Made by a program: the position numbers and the translations under genes. Shown one piece after another: positions 8,491-18,100 of a DNA stretch of 53,213 bases (the first letter of the stretch is position 1; every line of letters starts with the position of its first letter). The notes beneath the pieces were generated by a model. That model searched no databases. It saw only the letters and a program-made list of their open reading frames with translations, and was not told the DNA's origin. Source of the DNA: Bacteroidota bacterium (GTDB taxonomy: Bacteria > Bacteroidota > JABWAT01); the NCBI GenBank assembly GCA_013360915.1, contig JABWAT010000017.1, positions 1-53,213 of the forward strand. Direction: 5' to 3'.

Positions 8491-9255
8491 CTACCCATCC
8501 AGCCAGGATTTAAAAGCAGCAACCCGCTCCCTGGCAACGATGGGGTCTTCCTCGAAACCGGGGATCAGCTTCAAAATGAGGCGGCTGTTGAAGTAAGGTT
8601 CCATGGAAAGAACGGAATCGGACCGGAGAATCACCTGCCGGTTTATCCTGAAGAAATCGGCCGGATTTACCAGCGATTCGAACTGATCGAGAGTGAGATC
8701 GGAGAGAAACCGTTTACCAGCACGATTGATGAGAAAAACCACCTGATTTTTAATAACCGCTCCGGCGATATCCTGAACAGGAAGAGAGACACTCTGAATG
8801 CCCTTTTTTACCAGAAAGCGGGTTTTATATCGGGTTTTGGTTTCTGCCTGATGTTGCTGAAGGGTTAAAATCCGCTGAGCATGCCTGCTGACGGCTGTTT
8901 CCTCCAGTTTCCGCCATTTATCCAGCGCTCGTTCCAGATCGCGCCGTTCAATGGGTTTCATCAGATAATCGATGCTGGTGACCCGGAATGCATCAAGGAT
9001 GTATTCATCAAAAGCGGTGGTAAAAATAACCGGGGCGGTTATTTCACAGTAATCGAACAGTTCAAAGGAAAGACCATCGGCTAACTGAATATCCAGAAAG
9101 AAAAGATCTGGCTGACCGTGTTCCGTTACCCATTGCACACTGTCCTCCACGCTTTCAAGCACGGCCAGAATTGTCAATTCCGGATCAATGGATTTCAGCA
9201 GACGGGTTAGCCGTGCGGCACTGGCAGATTCATCTTCCACAATCAGAATATTCAT
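8491..9255 (-). CDS. LytTR family response regulator
   Basis: The protein has 254 residues. An N-terminal receiver domain shows acidic residues E7 and D8, the phosphoacceptor D55 (LFFLDIQLAD), and the conserved T and K further on (TTAFDEY, YLMKPI). A C-terminal LytTR DNA-binding domain follows (about 150-254, FFRINRQVILR being typical). Its start overlaps the end of the sensor kinase gene by 4 bp (ATGA), so the two are co-translated. It is the output of the membrane kinase encoded just upstream. Targets are not evident; the divergent TonB receptor operon is one candidate. Confidence 0.93.
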   Translation of the reverse strand: MNILIVEDESASAARLTRLLKSIDPELTILAVLESVEDSVQWVTEHGQPDLFFLDIQLADGLSFELFDYCEITAPVIFTTAFDEYILDAFRVTSIDYLMKPIERRDLERALDKWRKLEETAVSRHAQRILTLQQHQAETKTRYKTRFLVKKGIQSVSLPVQDIAGAVIKNQVVFLINRAGKRFLSDLTLDQFESLVNPADFFRINRQVILRSDSVLSMEPYFNSRLILKLIPGFEEDPIVARERVAAFKSWLDG

Positions 9256-11075
9256 GACGGGGTCTCTGCAGGTAAAAGCGGAAGCGTAACAGTAAAACGG
9301 TCACTTGTTTCGTGAATTTCCACAGGCAATTCTGTGAAAAAGCGGTAACGTTCCCTGATGTTCGTCAGTCCCATACCGGTGGAGAGCGTCATCACCGGTT
9401 TTCGCTGGAGATTGTTCCTCACAGAAAGAAATCCGGGCGATTGCCAGACTATCTGAATAATCAGGGGTTTTTTCACGGAAATAATGTTGTGTTTCGTGGC
9501 ATTTTCAACCAGTAATTGCAGCGTCAGTACGGGCAGTTTTAAGTCCCGGGCTGCCTCCGGGACATCTACCTCAACATGCAATCCATCCTGATGCCGTTGT
9601 TTCAGCAGGTAGGTGTACGCATCCAGAAATTCCAGTTCACTTTTCAACTCCGTCAGATTTTTATCCTTGCTAAGCAGAATATACCGGTACACATTGGAGA
9701 GTTCCTGAACGAAGGGTCCAGCTTTTTCAGATTTCTCTTCAATGAGTCCCAGCAGTGTGCTGAAAGAATTAAAGAGGAAGTGAGGATTGATCTGCGATTT
9801 CAGCGCATCCACCTGAATACGCATGTTGGTCTCCTGCAAAGAAGAAAGCCGCGCCTTCTGACTTTCCAATTCCAGCTGAACGGTTTCCACGATCTGGTGC
9901 GTACGAAAATATTCCTGTCCCACCTGAAAGGCGTAGGAGGCTGCAATCAGCAGAAATCCAATACCGTACAGACTGAAATTTTCCATCTGAGAACCCGTCA
10001 TAGCACTCAGATCCAGAATCACCAGAATGAAGGTGATGAGAAAGGAAATGCCGGTGAGAATGATGCCGGATCCCGATCGGCGGTATTGCCAGAGGATTAT
10101 CAGCAGGAAAATGAAATCGAGAACTATGAACAATTCACTGATTAATATGGGAATGGAAATAAAATCGGTGGGATCGATGAGCGTCACAGCGGTAACCAGC
10201 ATGAGTATCAGATGCGCACCCACCATCCACCAGAGAATCTGTTTCCAGCCTGCATGGTACAACCGGATGAAGAAAATCAGATAAAAGACCGGCAGCAGAT
10301 AAATGATCGTCAATGGAACCACTGCATAAACCACCGGGTGAAAATCGATGGGACTGACAGGCATAAACGCATAGTTGGCCGTAAAGAGATAATCCACTGC
10401 GGCAACAAGGAAGAGCCAGGCAAAGGGAACCAGAATTTTCCGGATGGAACGTGGGAATTTTAAAAAGGAGAGCAGAATAATGTTTGCGAGAATGAGAAGA
10501 GTGAAACCCATCAGCAGATTGGCAATGGCCATAACCAAACTGTCCTGCTGGTAACGGATTGTGTGTTCAAGAATATCCGTCTGATCGCCCGCCAATAATT
10601 TCCGGGAGGATCCCAGCTCGAGAATGTGATCGAAATTCAGCCGCAGAAATAGCCGGATGGGTTTTACGGTTGTATCAACTGGAATGATATGAAACTGGTT
10701 ATACCGGATGGTTTCCGGTTTTTGCAGCAAACTATCCGGATAGATGAGCCGGTTGTTTTGATAAATGGAAAATCCGGAAAGGATTCCTTCCAGATACAGC
10801 ACAGGTTTATTGGCCTTTATATCCGGCCACCGGATCATGAGAAACAGCTGTTTATTGCGTTTGACCGCTTCAAGATCGGTGAGCTCATTTACCCACGTTT
10901 GAGTCAGCCTGCCATCGGGTGCGGTGAAAACAAACCCGCCTTCGGGTGATTGATCCGGCCAGTCAAGAGTTGCCCGCACGAGGCTGTCACCCAATTCCAC
11001 AATGGATCCGGAGTGACCCGGGCTGCTTCCCGGTAAAAAAATCTGAAAGAGTAAGATGAATGCGGTAAAGGTCAT
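9252..11075 (-). CDS. LytS-type sensor histidine kinase with extracellular sensor and seven-TM region
   Basis: The 607-residue protein has a signal-like N-terminus, an extracellular beta-rich segment (about 25-175), then about seven hydrophobic helices between 180 and 385, an arrangement like 7TMR-DISM receptors. A short coiled-coil linker (about 395-425) leads to a His_kinase domain: phosphoacceptor H432 in QINPHFLFNSF, an N-box VENATKHN, and a glycine-rich GMGLTNIRERY. This is the class that pairs with LytTR regulators, and the partner overlaps its 3' end. The extracellular domain probably senses a small ligand or envelope state, which is inference. Confidence 0.92.
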   Translation of the reverse strand: MTFTAFILLFQIFLPGSSPGHSGSIVELGDSLVRATLDWPDQSPEGGFVFTAPDGRLTQTWVNELTDLEAVKRNKQLFLMIRWPDIKANKPVLYLEGILSGFSIYQNNRLIYPDSLLQKPETIRYNQFHIIPVDTTVKPIRLFLRLNFDHILELGSSRKLLAGDQTDILEHTIRYQQDSLVMAIANLLMGFTLLILANIILLSFLKFPRSIRKILVPFAWLFLVAAVDYLFTANYAFMPVSPIDFHPVVYAVVPLTIIYLLPVFYLIFFIRLYHAGWKQILWWMVGAHLILMLVTAVTLIDPTDFISIPILISELFIVLDFIFLLIILWQYRRSGSGIILTGISFLITFILVILDLSAMTGSQMENFSLYGIGFLLIAASYAFQVGQEYFRTHQIVETVQLELESQKARLSSLQETNMRIQVDALKSQINPHFLFNSFSTLLGLIEEKSEKAGPFVQELSNVYRYILLSKDKNLTELKSELEFLDAYTYLLKQRHQDGLHVEVDVPEAARDLKLPVLTLQLLVENATKHNIISVKKPLIIQIVWQSPGFLSVRNNLQRKPVMTLSTGMGLTNIRERYRFFTELPVEIHETSDRFTVTLPLLPAETPS

Positions 11076-11097
11076 GGCTTGTGACGGTATTCTGGTT

Positions 11098-11105
11098 CAA
11101 AGATA
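11098..11105 (-). promoter_or_regulatory. -7 element of the kinase/regulator operon
   Basis: TATCTTTG on the minus strand (11105 to 11098) matches TAnnTTTG and lies 22 bp before the kinase start codon. No good TTG is seen at the expected -33 distance, so only half of the promoter is supported. Confidence 0.5.
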
Positions 11106-11326
11106 CAACGCGGTCCAACCCATGACCGGAAATATCAGCCGGAGTGTTAAAATGACCTGCTGAATTGTAAATCGCGGGCATTCCGATCGGGAACAATGGG
11201 AAATTTACACTTCAACCGGTTTTTCCGACAGTTCAGCCAGACTAACCACCACTCCACCGGAAAACCATCGTAAGACACGGTTGGTGTTGCCAATTTTGCA
11301 CCTGAACATTTAATCGGAGACTTCAC

Positions 11327-13702
11327 ATGCGTTCATTTTTTCTGATCCTGTTTTTGGCATTCCATGGGGCGACCAGCCAGGCCCAGGCACCCGGGCAGGG
11401 GACCATTTCAGGATTTGTCTATGATGCCGGAACCGGAGAGGCCCTGGTCAGCGCTTCGGTCCTGATCATGGGTACAACCAAAGGAACCACCACCAATTCA
11501 TCTGGATTCTTTTCCCTGGCTGGTTTACCCGAAGAGCAGGTCACCTTGTATGTCCGTTTTCTTGGTTATAAAGCGGCAAAAGTGCCGGTTACGGTCCGTA
11601 GCGGAGTTCCAAACCGGGTTACCATCCGGCTTGATCTGGAAGGAATTGTCATGGAGGAAGTACTGGTCACGGCAGATTCCATCGATGCCGGCCGGAAATT
11701 GTTTGAAAAACCCGTATCGAACCTTGAGCTTACCGGGCTGGAAATCAAGCAGCTTCCAGCCGTTGTGGAATCAGACCTGATGCGTTCTCTGCAAACATTA
11801 CCTGGTATTGTATCGGCTTCCGATTTTTCTTCTCAGGTTTATGTTCGCGGTGGGACACCCGACCAGAATCTGTATATGATTGATGGAGCCGATGTGTACA
11901 ACCCGGAACATGCCTTCGGCCTTTTTTCGACGTTCAACACCGATGCCATCAAAACCGTCACCCTTTCCAAGGGCGGATTCGGCGCTCAGTATGGCGGACG
12001 GCTTTCCTCGGTTCTGGATATCACCCATCTGGATGGCAACCGTTCCAAATTGACCGGAACCACCACAATCAGTTTGCTGGCTGCCAAGACCACACTTCAG
12101 ACCCCGCTCGGAAACTGGGGTAGCATGTCTGGATCCTTCAGGCGCACCTATTTTGATGTTACGCTTGCGAAACTGAAAAGCCTGAAGAACAAGGTTCCCG
12201 ATTATTATTTCTATGACGGAAATCTGAAACTGTTTGCCGAAATCAATGAAACGAATAAACTGACCGTGTCCTGGTTTTCAGGCCGTGATTTTCTGGATAT
12301 CAGTTTCAATCCGGAATCTCAATCCTCAGACGGTGTTAATTACGAATGGGGAAATAAAACAGCTTCCGTGAAATGGCTGACTTTATTCAACTCATCCATT
12401 TTTGCCAATTTCTGGATAACAGCCAGCCGGTTCGATTCCGATTTCCGACTGAAGCAGATCAAAGTAGCAGAAACCAATGAGATGAATGACCTGACACTGA
12501 AGGGTAATCTGGAATGGGCAGTGAATGCCAACTGGAATTTACTGTTTGGCTTCGAAAATAAATGGATGAAACCACGGTACACACACGAATTTCAGGATGG
12601 ATTGATCGACATCGATCGGGACCGGGTGCATCAGTCTGTGTATTCTCAGGCCTCCTGGAAACCGGCAGATGAGTGGGTGGTGGAAGGAGGCTTGCGTCTG
12701 GACCGGTTTGCCGCTGAGCAGGATTTTGTGGATGTATCGCCGCGGTACAGCGTTAAATACCAATTCGATGCAGTTCAATCGGTAAAACTGGCCGGGGGTG
12801 TGTACCGTCAGTATCTGCACCGGATTCCCCGATTTTTCATCGGCGATATCTGGATCACTTCCGATTCAAACATCAAACCATCCACATCCGTTCATACCGT
12901 TTTTGCCTATGAACGTGCACTGGATTATGGATTCACCTTTCAGGCAGAAACATTTTATAAAACCTACACGAATCTGAATTCCTTCAAGAAATTTGTGGTG
13001 ACCGATATTCAGGGTGACGGACGAACCGAAAATGGAAAAACCTGGTACCGGAATACCAGAAATTTGTTCGACACGGGTGATGGCAATACCCGGGGTATTG
13101 AACTGTTTCTGAAAAAGGATGGGGGTATGGTTACCGGTTGGTTGGCCTATTCATGGTCTTCCACCGACTGGAAATTTAAGAATATCAACCGGAATGAACC
13201 ATTTAATCCGCGTCACGACCGAAGTCACACCGTCAATCTGGTGCTGAATACAGAACCCGGAAAATGGTGGGCCCCACTGTGGGGTAGGCAATATGAAGCC
13301 GGTAACAGCAAATGGTTGCTAGGGTTTAACCTCGTCTATTCCACCGGCCAGCCGATCACCACTCCGGGCTCTGCTTATCTGAGCGGTGATTTACCCGATT
13401 CCGGCGATGACGGATTGAGTGATGGTGGCGGGAATATCGGATTCTCCTTGTATCCCGGCGAAATAAACGCTTACCGGTTACCAGCCTACATCCGTGCCGA
13501 TCTGAGCCTCATCTGGGAAAGGAAATACGAGAGATTCACACTGGCGCCTTACATCCAGATCTACAATCTCGGCGGCCGGCAGAATATCTGGTTTGTGAAT
13601 TATGAAGATGATTCCAAATCGCCTGATACCATTAAGCCTAAATATACAGCCGTTAACATGTTTCCTTTTTTACCCACCGTTGGGTTAACCATCACTTTTT
13701 AA
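11327..13702 (+). CDS. TonB-dependent receptor with carboxypeptidase-regulatory-like domain
   Basis: The 791-residue outer-membrane receptor has a signal peptide (cleavage near SQAQA), an N-terminal CarboxypepD-regulatory-like domain (about 25-105, ISGFVYDAGTGEALVSASV), a plug domain (about 125-235, with QVYVRGGTPDQNLYMIDGADVYNP) and a 22-strand-type barrel ending in VGLTITF. It moves an unknown ligand into the periplasm using TonB energy. GGAG precedes the start. The DUF4249-like lipoprotein gene follows immediately, a pairing common in Bacteroidota, where the lipoprotein probably caps or assists the receptor. It is shorter than SusC-type receptors, and no SusD gene is present. Confidence 0.92.
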   Translation: MRSFFLILFLAFHGATSQAQAPGQGTISGFVYDAGTGEALVSASVLIMGTTKGTTTNSSGFFSLAGLPEEQVTLYVRFLGYKAAKVPVTVRSGVPNRVTIRLDLEGIVMEEVLVTADSIDAGRKLFEKPVSNLELTGLEIKQLPAVVESDLMRSLQTLPGIVSASDFSSQVYVRGGTPDQNLYMIDGADVYNPEHAFGLFSTFNTDAIKTVTLSKGGFGAQYGGRLSSVLDITHLDGNRSKLTGTTTISLLAAKTTLQTPLGNWGSMSGSFRRTYFDVTLAKLKSLKNKVPDYYFYDGNLKLFAEINETNKLTVSWFSGRDFLDISFNPESQSSDGVNYEWGNKTASVKWLTLFNSSIFANFWITASRFDSDFRLKQIKVAETNEMNDLTLKGNLEWAVNANWNLLFGFENKWMKPRYTHEFQDGLIDIDRDRVHQSVYSQASWKPADEWVVEGGLRLDRFAAEQDFVDVSPRYSVKYQFDAVQSVKLAGGVYRQYLHRIPRFFIGDIWITSDSNIKPSTSVHTVFAYERALDYGFTFQAETFYKTYTNLNSFKKFVVTDIQGDGRTENGKTWYRNTRNLFDTGDGNTRGIELFLKKDGGMVTGWLAYSWSSTDWKFKNINRNEPFNPRHDRSHTVNLVLNTEPGKWWAPLWGRQYEAGNSKWLLGFNLVYSTGQPITTPGSAYLSGDLPDSGDDGLSDGGGNIGFSLYPGEINAYRLPAYIRADLSLIWERKYERFTLAPYIQIYNLGGRQNIWFVNYEDDSKSPDTIKPKYTAVNMFPFLPTVGLTITF

Positions 13703-13713
13703 TGGAGCAAACA

Positions 13714-14631
13714 ATGAAAACCACCACTTTTCTTTTATCCATCCTTTTCGCCGGTTTTTTCATTTCATGCGGAGAGGCAGAACTGGATCTGGATTCTTCG
13801 GACTATGATCCAAAAATTGTTGTCGAGGGTTATTTAATTCCGGGACAGACACCTTCAAACATCCGGATTTCCCGAAACTTTCCTCTCAATAAACCCATCG
13901 ACCTGACATCGGTTTCCTTGCCCGCTGCCATGGTCCTGATCACCCGTCAGACCGATAACCGGCAGATCAACCTGACGTATGATCCGTTAACGATGTCTTA
14001 CCGGTATGCCGGAACCGATTTTGTGACCGACCATGCAACCTCCTACCAGTTAACCGTATCGGCAGTCATCGATGGTAAACCGGTGACCGCCTCGGCCTCA
14101 ACCACCACACCCTCCGCTGGTTTCTCTATTCTGGATTCCGTCATTCCGACGAATCACCTATCTTACAGCGCACAGTCTCCGGATGGAACTGATTCCGTTT
14201 TCTCAATTCCGTTTTCCCCCTCTTCCGGAATCGATTTTTACGCCCTTAGCATCACCGCTCAGGATGCCAGCATCCGTTCATTCATCTATTCACCGGTAAA
14301 CCGGTATGAGGATATTGCGGAGAAAGATTCATCCAAAGTCAGAGAGGATCTGAATTTCCGGAAATATCAGTCTGATGCCATTTTAAATGTGCCCGGATCA
14401 GGTCTTCAGAAACGGGACCTGGAATGGTTTTACTTCCAGTTTTATGGCCGGTACCGGATCATTATGTACGCCATGGATGTGAACGCCAAAAATTACTTTC
14501 TCACTCATAAAGATGTACAGGATTTTGATGGCAATTTTGTGGAGCCACGGATGGCCATTGAAGGGGATGGAATCGGGGTGTTCGGGTCGGTAATTGCTGA
14601 TACGGTTTACTTCAATGTTCTCAGACCCTGA
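13714..14631 (+). CDS. DUF4249-like lipoprotein, partner of the TonB receptor
   Basis: From the ATG at 13714 the protein has 305 residues. A lipoprotein signal peptide (MKTTTFLLSILFAGFFISC) has its lipid-bearing cysteine about 19 residues from the start. The mature part has DUF4249 features: an opening DPKIVVEGYLIPGQTPSNIRISR, then beta-sandwich-like strands and a conserved late region (YRIIMYAMDVNAKNYF). An ATG at 13702 overlaps the receptor stop (TAATG), but GGAG at 13704-13707 is placed for the ATG at 13714. The family has no proven function; its constant position after TonB receptors suggests a surface accessory role. Confidence 0.8.
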   Translation: MKTTTFLLSILFAGFFISCGEAELDLDSSDYDPKIVVEGYLIPGQTPSNIRISRNFPLNKPIDLTSVSLPAAMVLITRQTDNRQINLTYDPLTMSYRYAGTDFVTDHATSYQLTVSAVIDGKPVTASASTTTPSAGFSILDSVIPTNHLSYSAQSPDGTDSVFSIPFSPSSGIDFYALSITAQDASIRSFIYSPVNRYEDIAEKDSSKVREDLNFRKYQSDAILNVPGSGLQKRDLEWFYFQFYGRYRIIMYAMDVNAKNYFLTHKDVQDFDGNFVEPRMAIEGDGIGVFGSVIADTVYFNVLRP

Positions 14632-14723
14632 CCGGGCACTTCCCTGTGTTCCGGTCAAAGAACGAATTAACCACTTCCATTCATCTGTGAAAATCAGAGA
14701 ATAATCGGGTACATTACACCCAA

Positions 14724-14839
14724 GCAGCAAGATATCAATGGCATCGTTCGGCAATCGTTGAACCCGAACGCGATGAAAGGAACGGCCTTCAAAAGTGGTT
14801 CCTGCATATAAAAAAGGTGGCTCAGCCACCTTTTTTATT
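14724..14839 (+). repeat. Terminator-bearing repeat, copy 1
   Basis: About 115 bp beginning GCAGCAAGATATCAA and ending in the hairpin at 14810-14836 match 19208-19321 at roughly four of five positions, including AACGGCCTTC and GGTTCCTGCAT. The two copies are in the same orientation and flank the subtilisin gene. Confidence 0.7.
14810..14836 (+). terminator. Rho-independent terminator after the DUF4249-like gene
   Basis: The stem GGTGGC/GCCACC with a 3-nt loop is extended by six A-T pairs on each side and ends in a run of six T. The A and T tracts make it usable in both directions. Confidence 0.85.
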
Positions 14840-15181
14840 GGAACCAGGAGTCCGCTGATGCGAGTTTTGGCTACACATTTGACTCCAGTAAACTTTGATT
14901 TGTTTAGTCAATCACCGTTTCTGGTTAAATAATGGTCGATCCATTTCAGTATCCAACCGCTTCGCTTTCAACGAAAAACGCTTCCAACTTAAATATCTTA
15001 AGCCGCAACTCAATTTACCTTGTCGTTTTCGCAGAAAATTGCGGCCGCGGCTTAGTCAGTTTATTATTGCATCTCCATTGCAGTAAGAATTTAAGTTTAT
15101 CCTCTGCATCGTACAGACCAACAGGCCATCAAAAGATCCCTGACTGTACATGGTTATTAATCTAAAGAAAGGTAAGGCTTC

Positions 15182-18100
15182 ATGAAATTTCGCCTGACTG
15201 GAACGTTTTTGCTTCTGTTTACTGCCCTGTCCGTAGTGGCCGCAGAAAATGGCAAGGGTCCATCCGGAACACCCGCTAACCAGGTTATCGTCAAGTTCAG
15301 GGAATCCGGCATCCGCGCCTACCGTGCGGAAAGCAGCCTGAACACTGTGATGAAGGCCACCGGCGCCATTCAATCCAGTGCTTTAATGGAGAAGAGCAAC
15401 CCCATTGCCGACGAGATCGGACTAAACAGGGTGTATGTGCTCAATTACCAAACAATCACCGATGCAGACCGGGCCGTCAGCCAGCTTACCCGGCGGACTG
15501 ATATCGAATACGCCGAGCTCGTCCGGTATTTTTCACATGATCGGCTGGAAACACCCGAAAAAGGAAACAAACCGGCATCGCCGATGGCAACTCCGGATGA
15601 TGAATTACTGGCTTCTATTCACCCGCTTGGCCAGGTAAAAGCCTTTCAGGCATGGGATCTTCAGACGGGAGATACCTCGGTAGTGGTTGCGGTTGTCGAC
15701 ACAGGCGTCGATTGGGATCACGAGGACCTTGTCTCCTCTGTCTACATCAATCAGGGTGAATATGGTCCGGATGGAAAGGGAGGAGAAAAACAGTCCAATG
15801 GTGTGGATGATGATGCCAACGGATTTATCGATGATTTCAGAGGATGGGATTTTATTTCCTCGAGTTTTACGGATTCACCCCCTGCTCCCGGCGAGGATGC
15901 ATCAGTCGAGGATAATAACCCAATGGACTTCAACGGACATGGTACCCACGTGGCGGGTATCAGCGCCGGCATGACCAACAACGGAATTGGTATTGCTTCT
16001 CTTTCCTGGGGAGTAAAAGTGCTTCCCTGCCGGATTGGTTACCATACAACCAGTGGCGATGGCATCGGAAATTCATACAACATGGGCCGGGCATTTATTT
16101 ATGCTGCCGATATGGGGGCCGATGTCATAAACCTCAGTTTCGGCAACAGCGGACAGTTTATTACCGATGCGTCCCTGTATGCGACCCGGAAAGGAACATT
16201 GGTTGTCTCCTCTGCCGGTAATGCAAATGATGAATTCGCTTCTGAAATGGAATTGAAACCCTGGGTACTTACCGTTGCTGCGGTAAACAGAAACGACCTG
16301 AAAACCTACTATTCCACTTATGGAACCTGGGTTAAAATTTCGGCCCCCGGCGGCGAACAGCTTACAGCAAGTTCAAATGGCTTCCTCAGTACCGTTGTTT
16401 ATCCCTCTACCTTGTACTCGGGAAAAAAATACGAGTATTTTCAGGGAACCTCCATGGCCTCTCCCTTTGTGGCTTCCCTGGCTGCTCTGATCAAATCACA
16501 GAATCCTGAAATTTCGGTTATTGATTTGTTCGAACGGATCCGCCAGACTTCCGATGATATTTATGCTTTAAACCCGACTTATGCAGGAAAACTCGGGGCT
16601 GGACGGATCAATGCACTCCGTGCACTCACCGAAACCGGTCTTTCTCCTGCAAAACCATCTTTACGTCTCGAATCCGTCTTGGTAGAAGATGGTGGCAATG
16701 AGAATGGAATCCTGAACCTGGGAGAAACCGCCTCCCTGATTTTTGATTTCCAGAACGAATGGGGTGGTGCAGAAAATTTAACAGCGACCCTGACCACCGA
16801 CGCAGGAAACTGGCCCTTGACCGTCAGCAACAATACAGATGTCACGGGACCGGTTGCAAGCGTTCTCGACTCGGTTGAATCTACCTTCTCGGTTGAATTC
16901 CCCTTATCTGTCGATGAAAATGGAATCCCGATGGTCATTGGGTATGAGCTAACCATTTCAGACGATAACGGATTCAGCCAGACATTCCCCGGACGACTGG
17001 CCATTGAACCCAATGCACTTCTGGTCCCCGATTTTCATGCAGATGTGGATTATACAAACAACTACCTGGAACTGATGGATCAGGCAGGGCTCTCGTATGA
17101 TGTCTGGAATGGATCGGTGGACAATATTACCGCAGATATCCTTAAGAAATATGCAATGGTCTTCTGGCCCATGGGCTGGACCTTTCCATCGCTGACAGAA
17201 GCCAATCAGAATGCGATCTCAGGATATATTGAGGCTGGTGGCCGCATCTATCTGTCCGGACAGGATGTCGGATGGGACATGGCCGATCCGACCGGTACTA
17301 CCTATACCGAATCGGGCGGAGCATCAAAAACGTGGTTTGAATCCTATATGAAGGTGGTGTACGGAGGTGACGATAACAACGAAACCACCATTAAGGGTGT
17401 TGACAGCGATCTGCTCAGTGATGGCGTGGAAAGTTCCATTGAAATGCCCGGTTTAGGATCTTCCACCCAATATCCCGACTTTGTGACCCTGAAGGAAGGA
17501 AGCGTGGCCTTTCTGAAATATGGCAACGGACAAATTGCAGGAACCCGGTATGAAACCGGGAATGCCAGAGTGGTATACCTCCCGTTCGGCGGCCTCGAAG
17601 CAGTGTCTGATTCCGTATCTGCCAATCTGTTAACGGCGCGTATTTCAAACTGGTTATATGGATACTCGGTCGATTCCTTTATTCCGTTAAAAAACACCGA
17701 AGACGAACAGGAAGAACGGCTGGTTTCTGTGTCGGTTTCCGGTAAAAAACCGGTGTCTTCCGTTGACCTGTATTATCAGGCTTTCACCACCGGAACCTCC
17801 CCCGATCTGAATCTGACTAAACTGCCCATGACGTTTGCAGATGGCAGGTTTTCCGCGTCCCTTCCGGCCGTCGGACTGGGTAACTCCGTCCTGTATTTTT
17901 TCATCAGCCGTTTCGAAGATGGATCGTTGTCACCTTATCAGGTTTACCAGTACAATGTCAAAACCGATGTAACCAAACCGGTAGCCATCAGTTCATCCGA
18001 ATGGCCCAATACCATGGAAAAATCGGGAACCTACCCGGTCGAATTCACCGTGGATGATGAATCGGGAATCGATGAGTCCTCTGTCTTCGTTCATTATTAC

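Larger units (their letters stand above)
14632..15181. other. Intergenic region before the subtilisin gene
   Basis: The first part (to 14839) holds the repeated terminator-bearing element described separately. From 14840 to 15181 I see no gene and no confident promoter. A strong ribosome binding site (AAGGTAAGG) sits directly before the subtilisin start. Confidence 0.55.

Noticed and set aside
11291-11298. CAATTTTG before the TonB receptor as a -7 element
   Set aside because: Its first base is wrong (C for T) and no TTG lies at the right distance; too weak to list.
14398-14829. A 143-codon minus-strand frame across the end of the DUF4249-like gene
   Set aside because: It overlaps the real gene and the terminator repeat, and has no recognisable domain.
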